A stretch of 64,000 nt of DNA from Symsagittifera roscoffensis (GCF_963678635.1 NC_087071.1:39085858-39149857), one strand, 5' to 3'; positions 28,892-39,576 are shown, counted from the stretch's first letter. Notes: generated from the letters alone by a model not told the origin. Translations and numbers: made by a program.

Positions 28892-29295
28892 TTCTTTTCG
28901 TGTTGATTCTTCTTGTGTTCAGTAAACAATTTTCGATCAATCAAGATCTAAAAAACAGGTCGCGACTTAGAACCATCATTTTTGGATGCAACATCAATCA
29001 ATTCTTTAAAATTCTCCATTGAAATTCTCTTCACAATTCTGATTTGAAATTTAGCACCAAGGTGGATCGTCCACCTTTATCTTTGTCAGAGTAGCACGAA
29101 TAAGCGCTGTCACCTTGATGACACAAACATAAAACATATCATAACAATAACATAACATAAACACATAAACATCACACACCTATACTATCATATAAAAACC
29201 TAATTCCTAATACTGTACCTAAAGCCTAACCTAAAGCTTGACTCTAATTCTTATCGAGCAACTTAATAAAAACCACTTATCGCCGAGCGCAATTC
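28892..29295 (-). other. ORF1-ORF2 gap of copy B
   Basis: This is AT-rich and non-coding. The ORF2-proximal end holds the candidate splice acceptor at 28948-28959. I see nothing else that I can support. Confidence 0.7.
28948..28959 (-). promoter_or_regulatory. Candidate 3' splice acceptor upstream of copy B ORF2
   Basis: In sense CCTGTTTTTTAG is followed by ATCTTGATTGATCG. The downstream ATC(C/T)TGATTGATC is shared with copy C and partly with A. The ORF2 ATG lies 57 bases further on. Confidence 0.6.
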
Positions 29296-29586
29296 TTAGC
29301 ATATGCTCAGATAGTATTTTTTATGTAAGTAAACCTCTATGTCAGTCTCTGAAAATATCACATGCACAAGAGCGTACAACTCTCTCGGATGTAGCTTTCC
29401 CCTATTAGGATCGTATACTGGCAACGAGAGAGAGGTCACACCTCTCTCAACCAGGAAATCCCTAAGTCGAGTCAAGGCCAACACCAAGCTCTCCGGATTC
29501 ACGTGTTGCCTATCAGTAGCTTTCGTAACCAAAAAACACAAATATTTCCCTGGTATCTGTGATGCAACAGGGGGTAACGCTATCAT
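29296..29586 (-). CDS. Copy B macro-like module (C-terminal part of ORF1 region)
   Basis: The 96 residues correspond to the last part of the copy A polyprotein. G-K-Y-L-C-F-L-V-T-K, a helix L-A-L-T-R-L-R-D-F-L, S-L-P-V-Y-D-P-N-R-G and F-S-E-T-D-I-E-V-Y-L follow the order of TARG1/OARD1 (G-R-Y-I-Y-Y-L-I-T-K, D-L-S-M-P-R-I-G-C-G, F-E-A-T-D-I-K-I-T-V). It is a part of a damaged copy. Confidence 0.65.
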   Translation of the reverse strand: MIALPPVASQIPGKYLCFLVTKATDRQHVNPESLVLALTRLRDFLVERGVTSLSLPVYDPNRGKLHPRELYALVHVIFSETDIEVYLHKKYYLSIC

Positions 29587-29732
29587 TCCTCCTACACCCG
29601 GCCTCTGTTTCCATAAAAACTCGATATTCTTGTACTCTCTTTTAAAGTCGGCCGCTAGTGCTGTTTTAAAGCTTACGTCCGCAGTTATCGCTATGGCGCA
29701 CGTGCGTTCCGTGAGTATGAAATCGCTGTCCG

Positions 29733-32700
29733 TTATAACGATATTGTTCGAATAGTGGTTCGGGAGATCAAAATACGATTCAAAGATTCGTCCAAAAGGT
29801 GGTTTCTTAGCATTCTCGTCTCTAGTTCTCCGGTTTCCCTTGCCGATTTCAATATTTTTATTATGAGATTTTCGGTGTGGGTGAGTCCTACCCCCACTCC
29901 CCGGACAAAAATATCCATCGACGTCCCCGTCGATCGCCCAAAGTCTAGGAGACCGAGGTTGGATCGTGGAACACGTAGAGGACCATCTGGGGCGACCCAG
30001 TTGGACTCGGTATTGTCATGACTGATGTATTTGACGCCGTCTCTGTCGACGTCCTGAATCGTCAGGATCGTCTCTTTTGGATCTGTCGGCAGATCGTGGA
30101 GCCATTCGAGCACGCGCAAGTTTGTTAGTTCTTGCTCATGAGTCTGTTCCGCTTCTGGTTCGAACTCCACTTCCGGTTCTGATCGATCGTCGATCCAATC
30201 TTGATCCATATCGTTCACAAGGTCGATTTCTTCTAGCATTGCTACTTCGTCCAGCCCCACCAGCGAGTCTATGACATCACTCACTACTATCCGGTCTACA
30301 ACGAAGTCCTCGCCATACGGATTGTATTTCTTCTGGTTTTTTCCCCTCTTACTTTGGCGTGTCTCCATAGTGAGCGGAAAGTCAGGCTGTATTCCTTTGT
30401 CAATTTCGGTTTGTTCCGGGCAATCCCAGTCTTCTTCGGCATAGGGTAGAGTTTCATCGTCCACCTCTACTCGCTCAGTCAACTCGAGATCCAGTGGTAG
30501 ATCACAATTGTCCACCATCTCATTCCCGTCGTTCTTGTCGCGAGTACCCCTTTCATTCACTTCACAAGCAGGATCCACTATTAAATAGTCTCCCTCTTGC
30601 ATGTCCGCTGGGATGCACCAATCCTCGGACGAGGCGTTGTGTGGTTTGATATTCTCGTAATGAGCCGCTCTTCCGGTGCTCAGCCGATAAAAACGACCTC
30701 CTTGATGCACCTCTGTTATCTGAAATGGACCACGCCATTTCTTTAATAGTTTCTTGGTTCCTTTTGGTGGAACCACTTCCTGGAACACCCAGACGTAATC
30801 GCCAACTGAGTAGGCTTTTGCATCGGCTGTTCTTTTATCAAACCTCCTTTTTTGTCTAATTTGCGCCTGTTGCGTATTCCTCCTGCATAAGTCATTGAGG
30901 TCCTGTTGTCTTCTAATAACGTCCCGCACGTACGTTTGCGGTGCTGTTCTCTTCCCTTCATATTCAGGGTAGAAGAACGTTAACGGGAGTGCTTTTTCAT
31001 GACCCGTCAGCATCATATGCGGGCTTATTCCCGTGGTGGAATGCTCCGTGCTGTTGTAAGCACCCATCACTTGCGGCAAGTGCTTGTCCCAGTCATCCAT
31101 ATAGCGTGAGCAGTAGACTCTCAACATGGATACCAGTGTGCGATTCTGCCTCTCGACTAAGCCATTCGTTTGCGGGTGATAAGTGGTCGAGTGGGCCTGC
31201 GCTACCTGCGACCTTTTCATTAACTCTTTCGTGAGATCACCTACGAATGCTTTGCCATTGTCCGATTGGAACGTGATGGGGCAGCCATGCCTTGCTATCC
31301 ACACGTTTATCAAATGATCGCATGTTTCTTCTGCCGACGCTGTCATGCAGGGTGCTGCCTCCGCATACTTTGTAAAATGGTCGATCATTACCAGCACCTG
31401 ATTATAGCCCGTTGCTGTCATGCAGATTTTCTGATGATCAATTTGCACCACTTCGTTGAAACCTGACGATTCTATTGACTGTAGGGGGAACCTTAGTTTC
31501 CTGGGATCCTTTGCCTGTTGACAAGACAGGCATGCGGCTATCCATTTCTCACAAGCCTTCTTCAATCCCGGCCATTCGAATCGTTTTTGTATCCTGTTAT
31601 ACACTTTGTCCACGCCTTGATGTCCCATCTGATCATGTGAGCGAAAGAGCAATTCAGTCTGGTACAATTGTGGTAACACTATTGAATTGTATTTATAAAG
31701 GACCTTGTCCTCCTCCTTGCGCTTACAGGCTACGATTCCGTCCTTATTCAGGTACAACAAGTCTTTCCTCTTCAGGTAAAATTGCTTCAGGATTTTGTAG
31801 CTGTCTTCTTCCAAGTCTCCCTTGTCAGGTGCTCCATTCTCGATCCATCTTTTCAGACTGCTCGTCATTCTATCATTTCGTTGAGCCCTCAGGAGATCCG
31901 ACAGCCTGTACCTGGCTTTCAAATACGTCTTCACCACGTTCATTTGCCCACTCATTATCTCCGGAGCATGAGCATCGTCCATCAACTTGACACACCATAT
32001 CTTTTTCAAAGGCGTCGCTTCTTGCACAGATGGTTCCAGATTGGTACGGACGACTGTACCATGTGGCAGCAATCTGGTTGGGCGTTTTGAAACTGCTATC
32101 AGCTCGAGCTCGTCTGCGGCATTATCTACCACAGTGCCCTCTTCATCTGAGGTGTATCTGTCCCTGTCTGGATCCTGATGTGTTTCTCGGTCCAGCCCAC
32201 GCTGCTTCCAGTCTACCAATAAGGAGTGGATTGCGATCTCTGACACATCGGAATTGGAAGTTGTTTCAGACGTGTTGTCCCAGGACTGGGGTCTCGAGTC
32301 ACCACTTGAAACGACTGATTCCTCAACATCATATTCCAAGTTGTCTGAGATGTTTCTTGACTCCCCGGACAAAACTCTGTCCATCGGTCGCTTTGAACCC
32401 GACTCCCCGGACAAAATTCTGCCCCTAGGTGGTCTAGTCAACCTCTCCCCGGACAAGTCGTCCTGCACGGGCTCAAAGGTGTCTGACTCATCAGAGGAGA
32501 CGTCCTTGACTGGCTCGAAGGTGTCAGACTCCCCGGACATTGTCTCGTCCATGGACGAACAATCTGGGCTTGGCTCATATTCCTCTTTTGCATCCGTGAA
32601 GTGCACTCTCCTCGTGAAGCTAGATTTTGACCTGATCCTGACTTCCTCAGTAGCTTGGTTTTGATTCGATGTTCCATATTCAGTGAACGAAGTTCTCAAC

Positions 32701-35700
32701 AATACTTCTTTCGGCATCGAGGTCACCAGCTGGTTGACGATCGACCTGCAATCCCGTTCAACGCCTCGGCTGCGAATGGACACTGGCCTCTTCTCTGTTC
32801 TCTCGGTGACAGTCAACCTCTGCATGGTCTCCATCCATTCACGATCATGCCTATTCACTTCCCTATCCAACAAGTCACGGAGTTTTCCCATGACGTCCGG
32901 CGCCACGTTCACCGTCTTATTCAATAAAGCGATGCTGTTTATACCCAGCCTGGTCAGTTCTTGCTGTACCAAGTTGGATCGGACTAGCAGGTCCAACGGA
33001 ACGGGTTCGCTTCTGGCTAAAAGCTTTATCTCCGCGGCCGTCTCCACTGGAAGGTCAGGGTGTCCAGGTATAGGATGTCCTGATTTGTCTAACCACCTAG
33101 TAAGTGGCAGCTTATCGTAGGTTTCTTTGTCAAGAAAGGAAAACCCGTCTTTGATCTCTGATTGGTTAGCCTGCTTCTCCTCGAGGCGCTCATAAAATTC
33201 TGTCTTTTTACTGAGGCTATCTGCGTTCTGGTGCTTGTCACGGGTACGGTGCTCTATGATCATGTGGTATCCATCCAAGCGCACGATCCAACGACCAATG
33301 TAGCTTTGATCCATCGAATAGGTTTTCAGCCAGGCAAGGGCACGATTGTCCACACGTAACTTGAATGGAGCACTCCCCAGGTAGGCCCTGTATTTTTCCA
33401 CGAACGTGATCACAGCAAACATCTCCGCTTTTGGTGCGCCGTACTTCATCTCAGTGTCACTCAGGACTTTACTTCCATAAGCTATCGGACGAAGAACCGT
33501 TCTCCCGTTCCACTCCTGCTCTTGGTGAAGTATGCCTGATATCGCAACCACTGATGCATCCGTGTCCAGCACGAACATTCCCTTCTCCGTTGGCATGCCG
33601 CGGACCGGTGCCTCGCAAAGTTCACGTTTGATGTTTTCAAATGAGACTTGTGCCTCATCAGTCCAGGTGAACTTTTTGCCCTTGTTTCTCATCAATCTCT
33701 GCATGGGGTATATTTTGTCAGCATACCCCTTGATGAACTCACGATAATAATTGGCGAATCCCAGAAAACTCATCAACTGTGTATCTGTTTTAGGTGCCTT
33801 CCAGGTCAACACCGCTTCAACTGCTTCGGGATCTGGTCTCACTCCATGTTTGTCAACCAGGCGGCCCAAATACTTTATGGAATCCCTGAGGATTTCACAC
33901 TTAGAGGGTTTGCATTTCAGACCCGCCTGCTTCATGCAAGAAAACACCTCCTCCAACCTCTCTATGTGGTCTTCTAGGGTTGGTGTTGCAATCACAACAT
34001 CATCGACATAACACATGATGAGATTCCCGTATTTCTTAGTGACGCTCGTGAGTGCCTGGGCCATCAGTCGCTGGAATGTGGCCGTCGCGTTGCACAATCC
34101 GAATGGCATCCTCTTCCACTGGAAGAGTCCCAGCTCACACGCGAAACCTGTTTTCTCTCGATCTTGCTTTCTGAGTGGCACTTGCCAGAATGCGGAGCCC
34201 AAATCCAACGTCGTGGAGAACTTAGCGTCTCCCAGCTTGGATAGGCTCTCATCGATGCGGGGAATCGGGTATGCGTCCTTTATAGTCACTGCGTTCAGAT
34301 AACGGAAATCACAACAAAATCTGAGTTGTCCCCCTTTCTTTTTCGCCATGACCACGCCACAAGCCCATGGGGACTTCGACGGCTCAATCATGTCGTACTC
34401 CATTAACATTTCAATTTCCTTCCTACACGCTTCTGACTTATTTGGGGTCATTCTTCTCGCCCCTTCCCTATGAGGTACCGAGCCCTCTTCTATCTCAATC
34501 TCGTGCTCTACAAAATTGCAACAACCTATATCGGCCTTATGCTTTGAAAAAACGTCTGCGTTCCGATCTAGCACCGCCCTAAGCGAATCTAGTTCCTTGT
34601 CAGATATTTTACCCTTCAGATGTTCTATCTCAGGTAGGACAGGCCTATTCGCTGCTAACTCTGCTTCCGTCGGCCTCTCAGGAAAGTTGGAACAACTAGA
34701 CAGCCCATCATCTGTTTCCGACTTCATTGAAAACAATTTCCTATAAGATTTCAATTCAATTACTCTTTTCATTATACATTCTTGGTTCGCATGTAATGGA
34801 CATTTAGTTACGTCAAACTTCTTCAAGTTCTCCACACTCAGAAAGTCTGTGTTCAGAGGCAAAGCGTAGCCAAGTTTCTTTCCCCTCTGTATTGTCACTG
34901 TTGTTGCTTCTGTGTTCAATAACACACTCACACACAGTCCGCTCTGAGTGAGTGAGAAGCTTCTTCCTAAAATAGCCGAGCTTTTACTGTTTGGATTTGG
35001 TACCAGACACACCTGTCTGTCATTGCTGAGTTCATTCAAGTTCCTCATCCTAAACGTCGCTACTACGGCTTGGTTTGGTTTTAATCTAACTTTTCGATCC
35101 AGAAAAATCGGCACCTTGGCCTGATTAATTAAGATCTTATTAAGGGGTCTTTTCTCATACTTTCTTTCAGGATCCTTGATCCTAATCAATCCGTCATTGA
35201 GATCAATCGTGACGTCAAAGTTGCGAACGAAATCCCTTCCTAGGATGAACTGGTCGGATTCATCCAAATTCTCTACTACTAGGAAGCTCATCCAAAGATG
35301 TCTTCCTCCAAGCTGCAGTGAGATGATCGGGGTTCGTCCGGCGACATAGATCGCTCCCTGATTGGCAGCTGCCAACCTGATGTTTGTCGGTATGAGATCC
35401 GATCTTTCGAAACCCATGTCGGTCCAAGTTTTGATTGGCATGACACTAACCACTGCTCCCGTGTCTAGCAGCCCCTTTACTGAAAGTTGTCTGCCTTGCA
35501 CGTCCAGAACGTGTGCGGCCAGATCTGCCTCGCAACCAATATGCACAGCATCTTGTTCGAGCATCGCGTTGTGTCCGATTCGTCTGACCTTCAGCTCCTC
35601 TTGACCAATGTATATCCGGCCAACCTGATCGTTCGCATCAGTTATGTGAGCTTTCGTGTAGATATTGATGCCATCCACGTTCATCAGAATCGGGTAAGGG

Positions 35701-38700
35701 CCATGGACATCGATATAATGTCCGTCCACTTTCATCAGCCTCGGACCTCCCGTTGTGAGCAGCGCTCGCACTGCCCTGGAGTCCAGTTTGGGATCCTTCT
35801 CCTTCAGGTAGTCGGCATAGATGTCCAGGTGGACCAGTGTAATCTCGGATGGCTCGCTCAGGTTCTTGACCACCTGGTGCCCTGCGACTGAGATGATAGA
35901 CATTATTTTGGTCCCTGCCTTCGTCATGCCGAAAGTCTTGCCAGATATAACGTTCAGTTTTAGTCCCTGTTTCTTGGGCTCTTTTTCATCTTCTGCTCTT
36001 GTCGTCTTACTCAGGACATTAAGACTTTCCCGAAGATCTGTGCTCTCCAGCTCCGACCTTACCCATTGCTCCACTTCTTTCGTGGCAAGGTGCTGTTTGA
36101 CATTCTGCAGCGCTGTCCTTGCCGCCAGGCCGTAATCCACCTTGAGTGGACTAGACGACTCTGCTTCGAGGTTCGAGGCTACCACCTCGTCAGGCCATGT
36201 CTTAACCTTTTTGGTCGCAAAGGTGCTCGGTGTCGTTTCCTTTCTCCGAGATTCAGCCTCGTTCATCAGACGTGCTCGACTGGCCTTGACACCCGAAAGC
36301 GCCTCTTCGTGGCGGGGATGTTTCGCGTCCGCTACTGCGTCCCAAAATTGAGTACAATCCGACTTGAAGTGTCCCTCCAAATTACAGAAGAAACACCTCG
36401 GACCATATTTCATGATGAGCCCTCTCACGTACTCTTCATGATCCTCGTCGGTCGCGTCAGCGTCCTCGAGAAAGTAGCCTATGGCCTTCATGTTCTGTTT
36501 GTATGCAGAACACGCAGAAACGTGATGGTCCATCGAACCACAATTCGCACACGACCTCCTCTTGTCCATGTCATCGCGAGGTTTGTACCAACTGGAATTC
36601 GCACCAGTGTTTGTCCCGCTATAGTTGCCATAATTGCTGTAACGGTTTTGCGCCCTCGGTTTTATCAGTAAATACTCGCGTGACTTCATACGCAAGTCGT
36701 CGGGCGTGGGTACCTGGTCAAGCGACAGGGTGAAGTGAGTGGCCAACATCGTCTTCAACTCCTCACTCCTTACACCATCCATGAACTTCGAAGCGATCGC
36801 CAAGTTTCGTTCGGATATTCTCTCATCCGGGTTGCTCCTCCTCCTGAGCAATTCAAGGTCGTCCAAGAATTTATCTATTGATTCTTCATCTCTCTGACGC
36901 CTCTTCTCGAACTTCACCATGGCCTGGTGCCCTTGTACTCCAGAGCCGAAACGATTCAGCAGGATGTCGAATATCTTGCGAGCGCTGTCTCTCTCATTGG
37001 CTCTTTTCGCCATTACACAATTTAATGCAGTACCCTCCAGGTTGCTCGTCAGCGCGCTGCACTCTTGTTTCTTGGAGAGATTCTCTTCCTCAAAATGTAA
37101 CTTCATCACCTCTATCCAAGTATCAATGCAGCCGTCTGACTCGTCTTTATATGACTTCGGCTTTTTCAGTGTTCTTCTTGACCTCTCTCCTCTCTCGGTT
37201 GACTTCGAGAGCTTGGTGATGAATGTTTCAAGAGATCTGTTCAGAGGCTCAAACATCGAGGCATACATCGTTGTGTCTTGTGAGACTGTAGTCAGATCTG
37301 GTACTGAACTGACTTGTGGCACGGTTGGCAATCTTGTCTCCGGGGTGGCATCTGCCTCCGGTGGGACTGGATTTGTCCAGCCAGGCCTCTGCGGGGCTGC
37401 CCTTGGCCGCTCCTTGTTTCTATGTTCGTAGTTCGTTCTCGAGCCTTGCTGGGCTCTGGCACTGTTGCCCGTACCATTTCCAACATTCGCATGGCGTGAG
37501 CGCTCCCTTGAGTTGGAATGCTCCTGCCAATTATTCCCATTCAGGATCGCGTCAAGCTTCCGCATCATCAAGTCAGATTTGGCGTCCAACCTCCTTTCCA
37601 GGCCAGTCATCGTTTGGGCGTAGGTATTATCATGATCATTCAACAATCGCTCGATCTCTCTTGTCATCCTAGCCTCTCTTTCCTTTGACTCTTTGTTTGC
37701 CTGAGCCAGGCTCTCGGCCAGGCATTGATCGGTGTCACGAATCAATTGAGCCTGATCAAACCTCGCCTGCGACTTCACGTGCGTTAGCTCATCTTTCAAA
37801 TTCTCTCGACCATGGTGAGCTCTCTCGTCAACTTGATCTATCCGCTTAGTCATGTCTCGCCTCAATTCATCCAGGCCATTCATCACACCAGCGAACATAT
37901 CACTTATGTCACCAGCTGCCCCCAGTGGCGGGGTTAGCCCCAGAGAAGACGAGGTCAACTGTGGCTGTAGCCTAGTACTTGATGACGCACCGCCCTTTTG
38001 CTTGTGCATTGACGTCATCAGTCTGTCAAACGTTGATGATGCTCCCATCGTTATCCCATCTGACATAGGCCTGGTCGGCGAGGCAGAAGATGCCTCCCTG
38101 CTCATGTCGTTCCTTGGGCACGGTGTGAAGTTCACATCCGGATGGGTTATCTCCGGGTAGTCATCACTGGAAGTCAAACCTACAGTTGGTAGTGACGCCA
38201 TGCGTTCGTCGTACAAGGACTTCCAACTCTTCTTGGCCTTCGAGAACGTCTGCTCTTCACCCGGACTCATACTCGACATCATCGCGTTGTTACTCTGTTT
38301 GGCCAAGGATGAGTGTGCACTTGTCAGATGTGAAGGTTCCTTTCTCCATTTATAGCTCTTAGTCTCTGATTTGGACATTCCCCTGTACAACACTTCCTCC
38401 CGAGGTTCGACCTCGGAACGCTCCGAGGTCTCCTCTGTCCTCTCGACTTCCTCTCGTTCGAGGACCCCGTCTGGCTCAAAGTCGGGTCGAATGAGCGTTC
38501 GCTCCCCTTCGTCAAAGGGATCCACCGGCGTTTCGCTCGCAGGCTCGGCCTCGGCGCTCCGCCCTTGATTGCCATCAAGGTTTTTCTCGCTCCTTAGTCT
38601 CATTTCGATCACTGAAAGATCAGGTTGACCTTTAGTCGATTCGTCTTCAGCAAACGCGTCGGAAGCGCTGCTAAACGAGGTTTGGCTACGCCTAGTTCTA

Positions 38701-38771
38701 AATTTCCGCGTGCTTCCCTTGCTTAGCCTGGGAATTTTAGTAGTCGATCCTAACGAGTCCCTGCGCTGCAT
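29733..38771 (-). CDS. Copy B ORF1: gag-pol polyprotein
   Basis: I chose the Met at 38771 rather than the one 20 codons upstream because the sequence after it aligns with the start of copy C (S-L-..-K-I-P / S-L-D-K-..-R-I-P). In order: basic and acidic N-terminal region with Glu-rich stretches, coiled coil (about 288-410), capsid-like domain (about 540-700), two CCHC knuckles (about 740 and 795), protease DTG (about 1102), reverse transcriptase with YVDD (about 1585), RNase H, an acidic linker with five 14-residue repeats, integrase zinc site and DDE core, GPF module and charged tail. Gag and pol are in one frame. It looks damaged near its far end, with about one break. Confidence 0.9.
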   Translation of the reverse strand: MQRRDSLGSTTKIPRLSKGSTRKFRTRRSQTSFSSASDAFAEDESTKGQPDLSVIEMRLRSEKNLDGNQGRSAEAEPASETPVDPFDEGERTLIRPDFEPDGVLEREEVERTEETSERSEVEPREEVLYRGMSKSETKSYKWRKEPSHLTSAHSSLAKQSNNAMMSSMSPGEEQTFSKAKKSWKSLYDERMASLPTVGLTSSDDYPEITHPDVNFTPCPRNDMSREASSASPTRPMSDGITMGASSTFDRLMTSMHKQKGGASSSTRLQPQLTSSSLGLTPPLGAAGDISDMFAGVMNGLDELRRDMTKRIDQVDERAHHGRENLKDELTHVKSQARFDQAQLIRDTDQCLAESLAQANKESKEREARMTREIERLLNDHDNTYAQTMTGLERRLDAKSDLMMRKLDAILNGNNWQEHSNSRERSRHANVGNGTGNSARAQQGSRTNYEHRNKERPRAAPQRPGWTNPVPPEADATPETRLPTVPQVSSVPDLTTVSQDTTMYASMFEPLNRSLETFITKLSKSTERGERSRRTLKKPKSYKDESDGCIDTWIEVMKLHFEEENLSKKQECSALTSNLEGTALNCVMAKRANERDSARKIFDILLNRFGSGVQGHQAMVKFEKRRQRDEESIDKFLDDLELLRRRSNPDERISERNLAIASKFMDGVRSEELKTMLATHFTLSLDQVPTPDDLRMKSREYLLIKPRAQNRYSNYGNYSGTNTGANSSWYKPRDDMDKRRSCANCGSMDHHVSACSAYKQNMKAIGYFLEDADATDEDHEEYVRGLIMKYGPRCFFCNLEGHFKSDCTQFWDAVADAKHPRHEEALSGVKASRARLMNEAESRRKETTPSTFATKKVKTWPDEVVASNLEAESSSPLKVDYGLAARTALQNVKQHLATKEVEQWVRSELESTDLRESLNVLSKTTRAEDEKEPKKQGLKLNVISGKTFGMTKAGTKIMSIISVAGHQVVKNLSEPSEITLVHLDIYADYLKEKDPKLDSRAVRALLTTGGPRLMKVDGHYIDVHGPYPILMNVDGINIYTKAHITDANDQVGRIYIGQEELKVRRIGHNAMLEQDAVHIGCEADLAAHVLDVQGRQLSVKGLLDTGAVVSVMPIKTWTDMGFERSDLIPTNIRLAAANQGAIYVAGRTPIISLQLGGRHLWMSFLVVENLDESDQFILGRDFVRNFDVTIDLNDGLIRIKDPERKYEKRPLNKILINQAKVPIFLDRKVRLKPNQAVVATFRMRNLNELSNDRQVCLVPNPNSKSSAILGRSFSLTQSGLCVSVLLNTEATTVTIQRGKKLGYALPLNTDFLSVENLKKFDVTKCPLHANQECIMKRVIELKSYRKLFSMKSETDDGLSSCSNFPERPTEAELAANRPVLPEIEHLKGKISDKELDSLRAVLDRNADVFSKHKADIGCCNFVEHEIEIEEGSVPHREGARRMTPNKSEACRKEIEMLMEYDMIEPSKSPWACGVVMAKKKGGQLRFCCDFRYLNAVTIKDAYPIPRIDESLSKLGDAKFSTTLDLGSAFWQVPLRKQDREKTGFACELGLFQWKRMPFGLCNATATFQRLMAQALTSVTKKYGNLIMCYVDDVVIATPTLEDHIERLEEVFSCMKQAGLKCKPSKCEILRDSIKYLGRLVDKHGVRPDPEAVEAVLTWKAPKTDTQLMSFLGFANYYREFIKGYADKIYPMQRLMRNKGKKFTWTDEAQVSFENIKRELCEAPVRGMPTEKGMFVLDTDASVVAISGILHQEQEWNGRTVLRPIAYGSKVLSDTEMKYGAPKAEMFAVITFVEKYRAYLGSAPFKLRVDNRALAWLKTYSMDQSYIGRWIVRLDGYHMIIEHRTRDKHQNADSLSKKTEFYERLEEKQANQSEIKDGFSFLDKETYDKLPLTRWLDKSGHPIPGHPDLPVETAAEIKLLARSEPVPLDLLVRSNLVQQELTRLGINSIALLNKTVNVAPDVMGKLRDLLDREVNRHDREWMETMQRLTVTERTEKRPVSIRSRGVERDCRSIVNQLVTSMPKEVLLRTSFTEYGTSNQNQATEEVRIRSKSSFTRRVHFTDAKEEYEPSPDCSSMDETMSGESDTFEPVKDVSSDESDTFEPVQDDLSGERLTRPPRGRILSGESGSKRPMDRVLSGESRNISDNLEYDVEESVVSSGDSRPQSWDNTSETTSNSDVSEIAIHSLLVDWKQRGLDRETHQDPDRDRYTSDEEGTVVDNAADELELIAVSKRPTRLLPHGTVVRTNLEPSVQEATPLKKIWCVKLMDDAHAPEIMSGQMNVVKTYLKARYRLSDLLRAQRNDRMTSSLKRWIENGAPDKGDLEEDSYKILKQFYLKRKDLLYLNKDGIVACKRKEEDKVLYKYNSIVLPQLYQTELLFRSHDQMGHQGVDKVYNRIQKRFEWPGLKKACEKWIAACLSCQQAKDPRKLRFPLQSIESSGFNEVVQIDHQKICMTATGYNQVLVMIDHFTKYAEAAPCMTASAEETCDHLINVWIARHGCPITFQSDNGKAFVGDLTKELMKRSQVAQAHSTTYHPQTNGLVERQNRTLVSMLRVYCSRYMDDWDKHLPQVMGAYNSTEHSTTGISPHMMLTGHEKALPLTFFYPEYEGKRTAPQTYVRDVIRRQQDLNDLCRRNTQQAQIRQKRRFDKRTADAKAYSVGDYVWVFQEVVPPKGTKKLLKKWRGPFQITEVHQGGRFYRLSTGRAAHYENIKPHNASSEDWCIPADMQEGDYLIVDPACEVNERGTRDKNDGNEMVDNCDLPLDLELTERVEVDDETLPYAEEDWDCPEQTEIDKGIQPDFPLTMETRQSKRGKNQKKYNPYGEDFVVDRIVVSDVIDSLVGLDEVAMLEEIDLVNDMDQDWIDDRSEPEVEFEPEAEQTHEQELTNLRVLEWLHDLPTDPKETILTIQDVDRDGVKYISHDNTESNWVAPDGPLRVPRSNLGLLDFGRSTGTSMDIFVRGVGVGLTHTENLIIKILKSARETGELETRMLRNHLLDESLNRILISRTTIRTISL
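29877..29912 (-). promoter_or_regulatory. Internal polypurine tract of copy B
   Basis: In sense, T5, GTCCGGGGAGTGGGGGTAGG, then ACTCACCCAC. It is the counterpart of 7146-7180 and 52653-52687, nearly identical to both. Confidence 0.7.
32361..32570 (-). repeat. Five 42-bp in-frame repeats with PPT core
   Basis: On the plus strand CTCCCCGGACAA or a close variant starts at 32361, 32403, 32445 and 32529, exactly 42 bp apart or a multiple; the unit at 32487 keeps only the frame. The peptide unit is 14 aa (L-S-G-E-S/R plus ten variable residues). Three of the cores match TTGTCCGGGGAG exactly and the fourth differs at one end base. Confidence 0.88.
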
Positions 38772-39189
38772 AGTTTTGTACAAAATGAAAGTATTCGTAA
38801 TTTGATTGCAATGCAAACGTACCACAAACAAGATTTAGTTAAATCACTTAACGCTGCCTACTCGATTCCGTCAGTATCAAAATGTCTCTTAGATCTCTCA
38901 CGACTAAATTAGTGACTCAGCTAAAGTTACACACAGGGTCTACCCAGTATTGATATAATGCTAACTCAACCCGGTTGTATAGTATAACAGTATCACTAAG
39001 TTTCCACAAGATATAATCGACACACAAAACACAATCGATAATCAGATAAGAATATCCTACAGGTGACAGCGACCTTTTGTCAGTATCAATTTATCGCCAC
39101 ACAATTTATCAAGTCACTGCTTTGTTAAAATTAAACAATCTTCGATAAAAAGCAGTGATGATTCAGAAATAGATAAATAAAACTTAGTC
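38772..39189 (-). other. Leader of copy B next to ORF1
   Basis: This AT-rich sequence lies between the structured leader RNA and the ORF1 start. I see no gene, repeat or further motif in it. Confidence 0.6.
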
Positions 39190-39345
39190 TTAAAGAAAAA
39201 GACTTCCCCCAATCGGAACGATCCGAAAGAACGAAGCCCAGGACACAGTCTTCTCAAGTGGGTGTGTATTTGCCTAATACACCCACCGAGGTCTTCTTTT
39301 AGGTGTCCTGCGATTGCCCGAGCTGTCCTACTAAGTAGCTCAAGG
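39190..39345 (-). other. Structured leader RNA, copy B, unit 2
   Basis: A stem AGGACAC (39240-39246) with GTGTCCT (39303-39309) encloses a second hairpin made from GTGGGT and ACCCAC around GTATT/AATAC arms, with CTTGAG at its foot. TTGCC...GGCAA also pairs across the 5' arm (sense). Unit 1 and copy C have the same fold with different stem bases. Confidence 0.75.
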
Positions 39346-39374
39346 CAACCTCTTGGTCGAAAATTCGTCAAATC

Positions 39375-39540
39375 TATGAAAAAGCTCTCCCACACTCGGA
39401 CTGCTCCAAGTGCACGAGAGTAGGGAACAATTCTTCTTCTCAAGTGGGTGTGTATTTGCTTAATACACCCACCGAGGTCTTCCTTTATTTGTTCCCGGAT
39501 TGCCCGAACTTTCCTATTAAGTAGCTCAAGGCAACCACTC
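39375..39540 (-). other. Structured leader RNA, copy B, unit 1
   Basis: The outer stem GGGAACAA (39423-39430) pairs with TTGTTCCC (39489-39496); the inner hairpin (39444-39472) is as in unit 2. The two units are a diverged tandem duplication of about 170 bp. The sense strand reads TTGCCTTGAGCTACTTA in both. Confidence 0.75.
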
Positions 39541-39556
39541 AACCAAAATCACAATC

Positions 39557-39576
39557 AAAAAAAAAAAAAAAAAAAA
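39557..39576. repeat. Homopolymer A20
   Basis: There are about twenty A in a row on the plus strand (T in element sense), next to the leader RNA units. Length may be uncertain because homopolymers are prone to sequencing error. Confidence 0.85.
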
